Part shown: piece after piece, positions 18,095-26,706 of the stretch
Layout: each line of letters opens with the position of its first letter
Position numbering within the stretch: the stretch's first letter is position 1
NCBI GenBank assembly: GCA_913031285.1
Contig: CAJWEI010000024.1
Span: forward strand, 1-42,697
Direction: 5' to 3'
Source of the DNA: an uncultured Alphaproteobacteria bacterium
GTDB lineage: Bacteria > Pseudomonadota > Alphaproteobacteria > Rhodobacterales > Rhodobacteraceae
DNA: 42,697 bases
Notes under the pieces: generated by a model
Databases searched by the model: none
The model's input: only the letters and a program-made list of their open reading frames with translations
Told to the model about the DNA's origin: nothing
Translations under genes and position numbers: made by a program

Positions 18095-20578
18095 TTACCC
18101 TTTCGGAAGTTCTAAAGTAATGTTTTGTCCACGTTTGATGTATCGAATCTCACGGTCACCTATAGCCGCGACTTTTCCTCCATCAAAACTATCGCCAACT
18201 TTGACTACTATTCTTTTGCCGCTACTCAGCCGTATTAGAGCACTTCGTTTGCCTGATGACAGATAGACACCAAGCAGATTGATTTGTCTTAGATCTAAAA
18301 CGTTTACAATCGTTGCTTTGCTACTCACCCGTTTATTGGGCTTACTACTAGGGGCATCATTTCCTACCGTGGCTTCATCACCTTCGTCTTCTGGCGAAAA
18401 AGCATTGGCGACAAGTGCGGGTTTTACTGGCTTGACATTGTCTGGTCTCTGCTTAGGACGAAGAGACGCTGAGGCTTTATCTTCATTTGGCACCGGCAAT
18501 AGTGGTTTGATCGTATCGGGTCTCGGTTTGGGTCGTAAAACAACTGCTTGGCTTTTATTAGCTATTGTCAGATCGCTATCTTCCGGCCGAGGCAGCGGAC
18601 GAATGTTTGTAATAGGACCGCCAGTCAGTGGCTCAGTCACGGTATAAACCATAGGTTTTCTGAGCTCTGCTGGTTGTGAGTGAAGTCGCGATTGTGCCTC
18701 CAGTTTTACCGTGACGGCAAATTCAATCTTTGAAGTTTTTTGTTTCTGTTGCTTAACAGTTTCGTTGTCTCGCTTAAGTTGGAGCGTGGTTTCCTGCACC
18801 TGAGTGGAGACTGTTGTAAGTGACATGTCTGGACTATGTTTGTTGCTTAAGACCGGGTGGAGCTGAGGAGAGTTTTCTGGAAATATTGGTGGGAAAGTTG
18901 ACAACATTTGCGTGATGTCCGAATTTGCCGCGCTATTGTTGGTGGTCTTTTCAATTTTAGTCTGCTGAGAGTTTAAATTTATACCTACTGTTGGCGACAA
19001 TGCCAAAGCTACAATCTCAGGATTAGTCTCAAAATCTGTTGATAAACCTAAAGAAGATACTTGGGGCCGAACAACGTTTAAGTCGTGCGATGCAATCTGC
19101 ACGCTCCTTAGATATGTGGATATAACTGGGTTCGGAGCTATGGGACTAATGGGCCATATTCCGTTTGATGTATAAATGCGACTTTGCTTTTCGCGAAAAA
19201 CCCCAAATTTTGAATCTTGTTTTGGCAGGTCAAGTGTATCGGGAGCCGATGTGGGCCGTAAAGTAACGCTTCTGTCAATGTTATAGTCTTCTAGAAGTTT
19301 ACTTTGCTTGATATTGGGTTCGAGCACAAGTTGGCTAACAAGCTTATGCTTTACTCCAATTGGAGGCTGCCGATTTGTTAAATCTACATAGGGATTAATT
19401 ACTACACCCTGTACATCTGGTATAATTGGTGGAACGAGAAAATGTTTTGAGAGCTGAGAAGATTGTTTGAATTTATCTGATAATACGATCTTTTGCTCTG
19501 AAGTGCTCAAATTGCGGGGTGATGCCAGTTTAATGGTTACTGCCGGACTTGGCGGTGGTCCTTTGATTTGGTAAGCAATCCTTAAAACGGTTGGCTTGGC
19601 CAAGTAAAATATACCAACGCCGACGAGGCAGACTGTGGCTATTATGAGAAGAAATGCGGGTAAGAACCCCGCGTTCATTAGACGGTAATGGTTTTCGGTG
19701 CTTTGAGCATTTTGCGACTTTCCATAAAGAAAGTTTACAAATCGGCTTGGTAACGACGCAGTTGTTAGGTTTTGGGAATCGAAGCTAGCAAGAGCCTGTG
19801 GAATATCCTGTTCGATCGGCGCGATTAACGTAAGTGAAGATTTATCTTGATAAATCCCCTCGTTTTCCAGTTGCCTGAGTTGTACATCTCGAACAGACTG
19901 AAATACTATATGTTTGGCTTGGGTTTCCAATGCCGATTGAACCGGTTCCGCGGCATTATTATTTTCCCTTATTTCCACCGGAGCTTTATATGATACTCGG
20001 TTGCCTAAACTTGGGCTCGTTTGTGCGTATTTTGGTGCAGCTTCTTTAGAAGTTGAAAGGTTAATTTTTTCGAAATCACACCCCATTTTGTTCTGAGTTC
20101 CGTCAGACAGGCCAAAAAAAGCCTCCCCAATAAATTCATTGGCGGGTGGTATGGCTATGTTTCCAAGTGCAGTGAAGCCTTGCTGCTTAGCGAAAGTCTC
20201 AGCTTCTTGTAACGTTTTCAGCGCAACTGCTGCTACAAAAATATGCTTTCTGGAGGTGACCCAATCAAAGGCTATTTCCGAAATGGGATATGGTGTTTCT
20301 TGAATTAAGCTTCTGATAATTATAGCTTCAATTTCGGCTGTAAGCGTGTCTGAAGGCCTTGCTAGTGAGTAATATTTAATCTGCTCGTTTGGAATAACCA
20401 GTTTGACTCGGTCTGCACTTGACGACTTGGCAAGCGCTTTTTCGCGCAATTTAGTGACCCGATGGTGGAAGTCCGCATCCGAGAGATTGATTTGACCCAA
20501 TACTACCCATTTAGGTTCGGCCCTTTCTAAAAGGCAAATTCCATCAGTTGACAAAGATAGAGCAAAATCTGGTGTCAT
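18095..20578 (-). CDS. Single-pass membrane protein with GspL/PilM-like N-terminus and GspC/PilP-like C-terminus
   Basis: An 827-residue protein I cannot name. Residues 1-150 resemble the actin-like cytoplasmic part of GspL or PilM (LVIPNEQIKYYSLARP, then EIEAIIIRSLIQETPYPISEIAFDW). A clear membrane segment lies at about 304-327, giving cytoplasmic N-terminus and periplasmic C-terminus. The periplasmic part is long, low in complexity and proline-rich, with three related elements near 659, 681 and 707 (RPLPRPE, LRPKPRPDTIKP, LRPKQRPDNVKP). The last about 70 residues (LLGVYLSSGKRSALIRLSSG, VKVGDSFDGGKVAAIG, LELPKG) look like the GspC homology region or PilP. Known secretion systems keep these parts on separate proteins. 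No secretin, ATPase or pseudopilin gene is nearby. AGGA lies 10 bases before the ATG. Confidence 0.6.
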   Translation of the reverse strand: MTPDFALSLSTDGICLLERAEPKWVVLGQINLSDADFHHRVTKLREKALAKSSSADRVKLVIPNEQIKYYSLARPSDTLTAEIEAIIIRSLIQETPYPISEIAFDWVTSRKHIFVAAVALKTLQEAETFAKQQGFTALGNIAIPPANEFIGEAFFGLSDGTQNKMGCDFEKINLSTSKEAAPKYAQTSPSLGNRVSYKAPVEIRENNNAAEPVQSALETQAKHIVFQSVRDVQLRQLENEGIYQDKSSLTLIAPIEQDIPQALASFDSQNLTTASLPSRFVNFLYGKSQNAQSTENHYRLMNAGFLPAFLLIIATVCLVGVGIFYLAKPTVLRIAYQIKGPPPSPAVTIKLASPRNLSTSEQKIVLSDKFKQSSQLSKHFLVPPIIPDVQGVVINPYVDLTNRQPPIGVKHKLVSQLVLEPNIKQSKLLEDYNIDRSVTLRPTSAPDTLDLPKQDSKFGVFREKQSRIYTSNGIWPISPIAPNPVISTYLRSVQIASHDLNVVRPQVSSLGLSTDFETNPEIVALALSPTVGINLNSQQTKIEKTTNNSAANSDITQMLSTFPPIFPENSPQLHPVLSNKHSPDMSLTTVSTQVQETTLQLKRDNETVKQQKQKTSKIEFAVTVKLEAQSRLHSQPAELRKPMVYTVTEPLTGGPITNIRPLPRPEDSDLTIANKSQAVVLRPKPRPDTIKPLLPVPNEDKASASLRPKQRPDNVKPVKPALVANAFSPEDEGDEATVGNDAPSSKPNKRVSSKATIVNVLDLRQINLLGVYLSSGKRSALIRLSSGKRIVVKVGDSFDGGKVAAIGDREIRYIKRGQNITLELPKG

Positions 20579-21020
20579 TTTTTAGGCGTTTCCTGCATGC
20601 ACAAACTCAAATATTTCATTCTTTTTAGCACCTAATTAGACGACCTTACCTTTTAGGCAAAGCAAAATCCTGCCGATACTTAAATTTTATTTGTAATATT
20701 GTATGGCTGAGCGTGAAAATTACGGATTTAATCAGTATTTATCTATCTTGATGCAAAACAGACTTTGTGTTGTTCCATTTCGCGAATGAGAAGTGATTTT
20801 CATTGAGTATTGGATTAAATTAATAAATTTAAATGTTAAAAACAGTTGGACCACACTTTGTAAAAAACCGTGATTAGGAATATTGAAGCGTTCTGTTCAA
20901 TTAAAAATTATAGAGCTAAATCCTCTTAAAACTTACAGCATTTAACGGCAAAGGGTCCAAGCGAATTTTTGCCTGATTACCGAACCGGCGTTTTAAAATG
21001 CCGGCTCAATCTTACTATGT
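20579..21020. other. Intergenic stretch between metY 3' end and the large membrane-protein gene
   Basis: AT-rich, 442 bases, with no open frame of interest. It must hold the promoter of the minus-strand 18095-20578 gene and the transcription end of metY. A strong palindrome at 20985-21004 is the only clear structure. Confidence 0.55.
20985..21004 (-). terminator. Palindromic hairpin past metY, probable terminator
   Basis: CCGGCGTTTT and AAAATGCCGG form 10-base arms with a single G/T position, a wobble pair in RNA made from the plus strand. It lies 17 bases past the metY stop. No clean T-run follows on the minus strand, so termination is likely but not certain. Confidence 0.45.
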
Positions 21021-22313
21021 TCACACTTTTGCTTTTTCTAATGCTTGCTTCAGATCAGAAAGAAGGTCTTCAGCATCTTCTATGCCAATTGAAATCCGCA
21101 CTACTTCCGGCGCGGCACCTGCTGCAGTTTGTTGTTCTTCGCTAAGTTGCCTGTGAGTTGTGGACGCTGAGTGTATTACCAGTGATCTGCAATCACCTAA
21201 ATTGGCAACATGGCTGAATATTTCTAGGCTTTCAACAAATTTGACGCAAGCTCTGTAGCCACCTTTGAGAGCAATTGTGAAAAGACCGCCTGCACCTTTT
21301 GGACAAATTTTTTGAGCGCGCTTTTTATAGGGTGAGCTTGGGAGCCCCGCGTACGTTACTCTCTCAACCGCATCATGTTTCTCCAACGCTGCAGCTATTA
21401 CTTCAGCGTTTTCGACATGGCGCTTCATTCTGAGTGACAACGTTTCAATACCAAGGAGAGTGTAGTGTGCCGCCTGTGGATTCATGGTCATGCCCAAGTC
21501 TCTGAGTCCGATAGCAATCCCATGAAATGTAAAAGCGAGTTCGCCAAATGTCTCATGAAATTTGAGCCCATGGTAGGCTGGTTCTGGTTTGGAAAGTGAT
21601 GGAAATTTATCTGAGGCAGACCAATCAAATTTTCCACTATCTACTACGCATCCTCCTGTCACAGTTCCGTTGCCAGTCAGATATTTTGTGGTCGAGTGGA
21701 CAACAAGTGAGGCACCGTATTCAAATGGGCGGCAAAGGTACGGCGTTGCGGTCGTATTATCCACGATCAGAGGGACGCCCGCTTGGTCAGCTATCTTTGC
21801 GATTTCCTCAAGATCGCTTATGTAGCCGCCAGGATTTGCAATTGACTCACAGAAAACGGCCCGGGTGTCATCATTAATCGCCCTTCTAATGGCGCTTTCA
21901 TCGTCGAAATCGACAAAGTTTGCTGACCATCCGAAACGTTGGATCGTTTGACTGAACTGCGTAACAGTTCCCCCGTAAAGTCGAGTTGACACCACAACGT
22001 TGCGACCAGGACCCATTAGAGGGAAAAGTGCCATGATCTGGGCTGCATGGCCTGAAGAGCAACAAACGGCACCTGCACCACCTTCAAGTGTAGCAATTCT
22101 CTCTTGCAAAACAGCAACAGTGGGGTTGGTAAGGCGAGAGTAAATATATCCGACCTCTTGAAGGTTGAAAAGGGCTGCTGCGTGATCTGCATCCCGAAAC
22201 ACAAACGCTGTTGATTGATAAATAGGTGTTTGACGTGCGCCAGTTGTCGGATCTGGGCGAGCTCCGGCGTGCACTTGAAGTGTATCAAACCCATAGCTAG
22301 GTCCTTTAGTCAT
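21021..22313 (-). CDS. metY: O-acetylhomoserine sulfhydrylase (PLP enzyme)
   Basis: Forms homocysteine (or methionine with methanethiol) from O-acetylhomoserine and sulfide. The 430-residue length and the family blocks FDTLQVHAG (9-17), YSRLTNPTVAVLQERIA, the PLP-lysine Lys210 in VVHSTTKYLTGNGT, and NLGDCRSLVIHSASTTHRQL place it with the Cys/Met PLP family and the MetY branch, which is about 30 residues longer than MetB/MetZ. The ATG has a strong AAAGGAGA 7 bases upstream. The gene stands alone with a 5' leader carrying several hairpins, which suggests feedback control by a methionine-pathway signal, though no known riboswitch could be assigned. Confidence 0.94.
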   Translation of the reverse strand: MTKGPSYGFDTLQVHAGARPDPTTGARQTPIYQSTAFVFRDADHAAALFNLQEVGYIYSRLTNPTVAVLQERIATLEGGAGAVCCSSGHAAQIMALFPLMGPGRNVVVSTRLYGGTVTQFSQTIQRFGWSANFVDFDDESAIRRAINDDTRAVFCESIANPGGYISDLEEIAKIADQAGVPLIVDNTTATPYLCRPFEYGASLVVHSTTKYLTGNGTVTGGCVVDSGKFDWSASDKFPSLSKPEPAYHGLKFHETFGELAFTFHGIAIGLRDLGMTMNPQAAHYTLLGIETLSLRMKRHVENAEVIAAALEKHDAVERVTYAGLPSSPYKKRAQKICPKGAGGLFTIALKGGYRACVKFVESLEIFSHVANLGDCRSLVIHSASTTHRQLSEEQQTAAGAAPEVVRISIGIEDAEDLLSDLKQALEKAKV

Positions 22314-22335
22314 GTAACAGTCTCCTTTGGATTTC

Positions 22336-22359
22336 GGCTAAATAAGGCTTCGCGTAGCC
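22336..22359 (-). promoter_or_regulatory. Mutually exclusive hairpins just before metY
   Basis: In the minus-strand transcript GGCUA (22359-22355) can pair either with the close AGCC (22349-22346) across a 6-base loop or with UAGCC (22340-22336) across a 14-base loop. The second pairing ends 7 bases from the Shine-Dalgarno sequence at 22328-22321. Such alternative pairing next to a binding site is what translational switches use, but each stem is only 4-5 base pairs. Confidence 0.3.
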
Positions 22360-22412
22360 AAGCACATCTCGATGAACCACGTTGTTTGAAGATATAACTA
22401 CAAAAGGAAAAA

Positions 22413-22433
22413 TTTCCAAATTCATATTGGAAA
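22413..22433 (-). promoter_or_regulatory. Hairpin with trailing T-run in the metY leader
   Basis: TTTCCAA (22413-22419) and TTGGAAA (22427-22433) are perfect 7-base arms around a 7-base loop. On the minus strand the hairpin is followed by TTTTTCC and TTTTG, giving a weak terminator shape 100 bases before metY. It could be an attenuator, the end of an upstream transcript or a dyad operator. Confidence 0.35.
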
Positions 22434-22847
22434 CTAATCAATTTTTCTAGTTATAAGTTATTTCAAGTATATTTCGAAACTATTTGTAAATTGGGCATGA
22501 AGTTTTTGTATAATTGGTTTTCTCTCTTTGACGTGTTGATGATTTTACAAACTTTTCTCTAAATTCGAAACATCTATAAAGGATTAAATTTTTCAATTTT
22601 TGTAAATTGAGTTGAACCAAAGAAAATTGTTGTGTTGTGGACCTAAGGAAGTAAGAAGGTACCTTCGCACACATTTAATTAGTGTTGCGCTTAAAAAGAT
22701 ATACTGTTGAGCCAGCACCAAAGTTTCCCCTAGAGATAGCATTATAAATTTCCCACTACACAAATCTTAGAGGGTCCCGTATAGTTGACGGGTAAGGATT
22801 TATTCTGCCTACTTGAAAGTGGGTTTTGACCGGTAAAGGATATTTTG

Positions 22848-23315
22848 ATGCGTTGTCCGTTTTGCGGAAACATCGATACACAAGTTAAAGACTCTCGCCC
22901 AGCAGAGGATCACGTTGCCATTCGGCGTCGCAGGTTTTGTGCGGACTGCGGTGGACGATTCACAACCTACGAACGAGTTCAATTGCGTGATCTGGTGGTG
23001 ATTAAATCTAACGGCAAACGTGAAGACTTCGACCGCGACAAACTTGAGCGCTCAATCCGTATTGCTTTGCAGAAACGTCCGGTTGAACACGAGCGAATGG
23101 AAAAAATGATCTCCGGTATTGTTCGGCGGTTGGAAAGTCTAGGTGATACAGACATAAACTCGAAAATGATTGGTGAGATTGTAATGGAATCTCTCGCCCG
23201 TATTGATACAGTGGCCTATGTCAGGTTTGCTAGCGTTTACAAGAACTTCCAGGCTGCGGATGACTTTGATAAATTCGTAAGTGAGTTGCGCCCACAAACC
23301 GCTCAAGAAGAATAG
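22848..23315 (+). CDS. nrdR: Transcriptional repressor NrdR
   Basis: Nucleotide-sensing repressor of ribonucleotide reductase operons. The 155-residue protein has the zinc ribbon Cys3, Cys6, Cys31 and Cys34 (CPFCGN and FCADCGG), the basic stretch RRRRF, and an ATP-cone domain at about 49-139 ([21 protein letters not shown]). The frame is open from TTG 22845, but ATG 22848 gives the invariant MRCPFCG start and has AAAGGA 7 bases upstream. It precedes ribD by 8 bases, the nrdR-ribD pairing common in proteobacteria. No NrdR box or nrd gene is seen in the window. Confidence 0.96.
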   Translation: MRCPFCGNIDTQVKDSRPAEDHVAIRRRRFCADCGGRFTTYERVQLRDLVVIKSNGKREDFDRDKLERSIRIALQKRPVEHERMEKMISGIVRRLESLGDTDINSKMIGEIVMESLARIDTVAYVRFASVYKNFQAADDFDKFVSELRPQTAQEE

Positions 23316-23323
23316 AGATATCT

Positions 23324-24433
23324 TTGTCTGACGCGCGCTTTATGTCTTTGGCGCTTTCGATGGGCAGACGGGGATTGGGTCGTACCTGGCCCAACCCATC
23401 TGTAGGATGCGTTATCGTAAGCGATAATCATATCATTGGTCGCGGAACAACGGCTGATGGGGGTGTGCCTCATGCTGAAGTTATTGCACTCGCTCAAGCT
23501 GGACCAAAAGCGCGCGGTGCCACGGCTTATGTTACGCTAGAGCCTTGCGCGCATACAGGGAAATGCCCACCTTGTACGGAGGCATTGATCAAATCTGGTA
23601 TAGCGCGTGTGGTTGCGGCCATTGGCGATGATGATCATCGCGTTAATGGCAATGGGTTTCGCGCGCTTAAAGCGGCAGGTATCGAGGTCGTAACGGGCGT
23701 GATGGCCGATGAAGCCTTTCGCGACCATAAGGGTTTTTTTCTCAGAATCTCTCAAAATAGACCATTGGTTTCGTTGAAAATAGCAACGAGCTTTGACGGT
23801 CGCATTGCTACAGAAAGTGGGCAAAGCAAATGGATCACAGATGACCCAGCCCGCCGTTTAGTACATCTGATGCGCTCACGCCATGACGCTGTTATGGTAG
23901 GTGGTGGTACAGCAAGGCTCGATGATCCGTCATTGAATGTGCGCAGTCTGGGGATTGAACATCAAACGGTTCGAGTTGTGGTGTCGCGGCATCTAAACCT
24001 GCCAAATGATAGTATTTTGGCCAGAACTGCGCGGCAGGCTCCATTGTGGCTTTGTCATGGTGCCGAGGCTAAGTCATCGCAGATACAAAAGTGGCAGGAT
24101 ATTGGGGCAAAACTCATTATTTGTGAAGATAATCATGGCTTGCTGGATCTTAACGAAATGATGGCTCGTTTGGCATCTCTAGGTCTAACCCGTGTGTTTT
24201 GTGAGGGAGGCGCTTCCTTGGCAGCCTCTCTTATCAAGTCTGATCTTGTCGATGAGTTGATTGGGTTTAGCGCGGGAGTTTTAATTGGAGAGGAGGGGCA
24301 GTCTTCTATAGGTGGCCTGGGGGTTGACGATCTAGCGATGGCACAGCGTTGGAGTTTAGAAGGTGTACGGACGGTAGGTCCTGACATTGTTCACAAATGG
24401 AGCCGTAAACGACTTGGACAATCTAAAGAATAA
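23324..24433 (+). CDS. ribD: Bifunctional diaminohydroxyphosphoribosylaminopyrimidine deaminase / reductase
   Basis: Catalyses the second and third steps of riboflavin synthesis. The 369-residue protein has an N-terminal zinc deaminase domain with His50, Glu52, Cys75 and Cys84 (PHAEVIAL and TLEPCAHTGKCPPC), numbering identical to the E. coli enzyme. The C-terminal reductase domain begins near PLVSLKIATSFDGRIAT and includes RHDAVMVGGGTARLDDP and FCEGGASLAASL. The start is TTG at 23324; the next ATG (codon 7) would cut the conserved DARFM opening, so TTG is kept despite a weak binding site. It is tightly linked to nrdR, but ribE lies 376 bases away. Confidence 0.95.
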   Translation: MSDARFMSLALSMGRRGLGRTWPNPSVGCVIVSDNHIIGRGTTADGGVPHAEVIALAQAGPKARGATAYVTLEPCAHTGKCPPCTEALIKSGIARVVAAIGDDDHRVNGNGFRALKAAGIEVVTGVMADEAFRDHKGFFLRISQNRPLVSLKIATSFDGRIATESGQSKWITDDPARRLVHLMRSRHDAVMVGGGTARLDDPSLNVRSLGIEHQTVRVVVSRHLNLPNDSILARTARQAPLWLCHGAEAKSSQIQKWQDIGAKLIICEDNHGLLDLNEMMARLASLGLTRVFCEGGASLAASLIKSDLVDELIGFSAGVLIGEEGQSSIGGLGVDDLAMAQRWSLEGVRTVGPDIVHKWSRKRLGQSKE

Positions 24434-24809
24434 AACGATCAAATATGTTAAAAATTTATATTCAACCATCAATAAGCTAGGAACGCTACTCGTTTAAATA
24501 GATTAATTCGGCTCTGTTTAGTTCATGCGAACCGCCACCACAGCGAGTTAGGCGTCATCAAGAAATTCTCTGGTTCTAAGTAAACTTGGTGCACTCTAGT
24601 TTAAATTCAATTTTATCGCATCGTTTGTTTACCAGCGTAAAGAAAGTATCACTGGGAACCTGTAGAAACAAAGATGCCCGCTTATTTGGAGCAAATCTTC
24701 GAAGTTGCAGGTTTAATTTTCCAAGGCTCTTCTTGCCGCATCAATTTAAAGTATATAAACTAACCTGCAGACATTAGGTAATTAAATCCTAAGAAAGAGA
24801 GGCGTTTTT
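24434..24809. other. Gap between ribD and ribE
   Basis: AT-rich, no gene seen. I looked for the conserved FMN riboswitch cores and found none. An 8-base inverted repeat TGCAGGTT (24706-24713) with AACCTGCA (24762-24769) lies within 110 bases of ribE, and could form a leader hairpin or bind a regulator. In related genomes as I recall them ribD and ribE are usually closer. Confidence 0.45.
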
Positions 24810-25433
24810 ATGTTTACTGGTATAATAACTGATATCGGAGAAATTGTTGAGCTTGAAAAAAAGGGTGATCTGCGTGCCAGAATCAACACCAATTTTGCAA
24901 CCGAAACTATTGATGTTGGCGCATCAATAGCTTGCGACGGTGTTTGTCTGACAGCTATTGCCCTTGGAGCAAACTGGTTTGACGTTCAAATTAGTGCGGA
25001 AACCATATCGAAGTCAAATTTCGGCCGGGAGAGCAGGAAAAGTTATGGTGCAATTTTGCGGGTTGGCAAAAAAGTAAATTTGGAACGCTCGCTAAAAGTG
25101 GGGGACGAATTAGGTGGCCATATAGTTTCCGGTCATGTAGATGGCGTTGCCGAAATCCAGTTAATTATGGACGAAGGTGATAGCACCCGTGTGGTTTTAG
25201 AGGCACCAAATAATTTGATGAAATTTATTGCTTCTAAAGGATCTGTAGCTCTTAATGGAACCTCATTGACTGTCAATGAAGTGGATGACACATCTTTTGG
25301 AGTAAATTTCATACCGCATACAAAATCCGTTACTACATGGGGAGATATTGAGGTTGGCGATGCCATAAACTTAGAAATTGATACTTTGGCGCGTTACGTA
25401 GATCGATTAAACCATCATAATAATTTTGGATAG
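24810..25433 (+). CDS. ribE: Riboflavin synthase alpha subunit
   Basis: Dismutates two molecules of 6,7-dimethyl-8-ribityllumazine to riboflavin. The 207-residue length and two lumazine-binding half-domains are standard: MFTGIITDIGEI opens the first and LGGHIVSGHVDGVAEI the second, with SIACDGVCLTAI and GSVALNGTSLTVNEV as the paired binding loops. The ATG has AGAGAGG 7 bases upstream. The usual downstream partners ribBA, ribH and nusB are missing; clpP follows after 500 bases. Confidence 0.96.
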   Translation: MFTGIITDIGEIVELEKKGDLRARINTNFATETIDVGASIACDGVCLTAIALGANWFDVQISAETISKSNFGRESRKSYGAILRVGKKVNLERSLKVGDELGGHIVSGHVDGVAEIQLIMDEGDSTRVVLEAPNNLMKFIASKGSVALNGTSLTVNEVDDTSFGVNFIPHTKSVTTWGDIEVGDAINLEIDTLARYVDRLNHHNNFG

Positions 25434-25933
25434 TTAAAAAATATTTTTATTATTTATTTAAAACATACTAAGCGTAATTATCAACCAAAATAAAAATGTC
25501 TGCAAAGTTAAAACAGAGCTTTTGAGAGTTAACCGGTAAACATCTTTTTTCCAAAAATGGCTTGTATCTCGTGCTTAAAATGAAATTTATTTAAAGGCTG
25601 CAAAATGATAATCCCTCTGCTCAGTAAATTCTTTGAACGGACAGATGTTACCAACATGGGCAGTTTATAAAAACCGATCAAATCTTTTTACGATTGTTCT
25701 AACCATGTAAAATTAATTCCTCGAAGTTAAGATGGTGCAAATATTTTGGGTATTTATAAAACTTAAAAGTGAATTTGTTACAGAATGGAAATAATTCATT
25801 CTTTTCATACCTGAAATTATGCCCTCCTATTTTAGCAATTTTCATTCCAGCTATTGCAGCAGGGCACCGACGACACTAAAACCTTTAACAACAATGTCGA
25901 TTTTCGAAACTCAGGATGAACAGGCAGGCCACT
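25434..25933. other. Gap between ribE and clpP
   Basis: 500 AT-rich bases with no gene. Right after ribE the sequence is nearly all A and T. The clpP promoter must lie here; I could not identify a convincing heat-shock type or housekeeping promoter by eye. Confidence 0.5.
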
Positions 25934-26563
25934 ATGAAAGATCCAATTGATACATACATGAACACACTCGTACCTATGGTTGTAGAGCAGACAAGCCGAG
26001 GCGAGAGGGCTTATGACATTTTCTCGCGCTTACTCAAAGAGCGGATTATTTTTGTCAGCGGTCCAGTGCATGACGGCATGTCCAGTCTAATCGTAGCTCA
26101 GCTTCTTCACCTAGAAGCTGAGAACCCTTCAAAAGACATTAGCATGTACATAAACAGTCCAGGGGGAGTAGTTACAAGCGGCCTTTCAATTTATGACACA
26201 ATGCAATATATTCGACCCAAAGTGTCGACGTTAGTGATTGGTCAAGCAGCTTCAATGGGATCGCTGTTGTTAACTGCGGGAACCAAAGGCATGCGTTTCT
26301 CTCTACCGAATAGCAGGATCATGGTGCACCAACCGTCTGGAGGTTACCAAGGACAAGCAACAGACATTATGATTCATGCTGAAGAGACTTTGAAATTGAA
26401 GAAACGTCTCAACGAAATTTATGTGACACACACGGGTCAAAAACTCAAAGCAGTCGAAAGTGCACTCGAGCGTGACAATTTTATGGCTCCCGAAGATGCG
26501 AAAGTTTGGGGATTGATCGACGAAATTGTGAAAAACCGCTCGAAGAGCGCTGACGAAAAGTAA
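25934..26563 (+). CDS. clpP: ATP-dependent Clp protease proteolytic subunit
   Basis: Serine protease forming the 14-mer chamber used by ClpX and ClpA. The 209-residue protein has the catalytic triad Ser107 ([11 protein letters not shown]), His132 (MVHQPSGG) and Asp181 ([11 protein letters not shown]). [20 protein letters not shown] is the usual unprocessed start. An ATG at 25916 would add six residues but has no properly spaced binding site, while AGG lies 5 bases before ATG 25934. clpX follows after 143 bases, so a secondary promoter for clpX is possible. Confidence 0.97.
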   Translation: MKDPIDTYMNTLVPMVVEQTSRGERAYDIFSRLLKERIIFVSGPVHDGMSSLIVAQLLHLEAENPSKDISMYINSPGGVVTSGLSIYDTMQYIRPKVSTLVIGQAASMGSLLLTAGTKGMRFSLPNSRIMVHQPSGGYQGQATDIMIHAEETLKLKKRLNEIYVTHTGQKLKAVESALERDNFMAPEDAKVWGLIDEIVKNRSKSADEK

Positions 26564-26706
26564 CTGAAGAGAGGGAATAATTGGGTTAGTTTAAAATAAC
26601 TTCATTTTTCGATTGTAGCCGATTGTAGCCTGACTTAGGTTAAGTGTTAAGTTAGTTGTCACCGCAGTTCCTATTTAGAAACTGTTTCGATCCGAAAGGT
26701 ATATTG

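Larger units (their letters stand above)
22314..22847. other. Divergent intergenic region between metY and nrdR
   Basis: 534 bases holding control sequences for both directions. On the metY side there are two hairpin elements (22336-22359 and 22413-22433). On the nrdR side there is CCCGT/ACGGG (22776-22780 with 22788-22792) about 55 bases before the start. The reverse frame at 22480-22674 is not convincing as a gene. I could not match SAM-I, SAM-II, SAM/SAH or cobalamin riboswitch cores. Confidence 0.5.

Noticed and set aside
22314-22450. SAM-II or SAM/SAH riboswitch before metY
   Set aside because: The leader has hairpins but not the conserved core sequences I know, so it is listed only as an unassigned structure.
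22480-22674. 64-codon minus-strand frame between metY and nrdR
   Set aside because: AT-rich codon noise, weak start context and no recognisable sequence; the region is more likely regulatory.
24434-24809. FMN riboswitch before ribE
   Set aside because: The conserved AGGGG...CCCAC and related core strings are absent on both strands.
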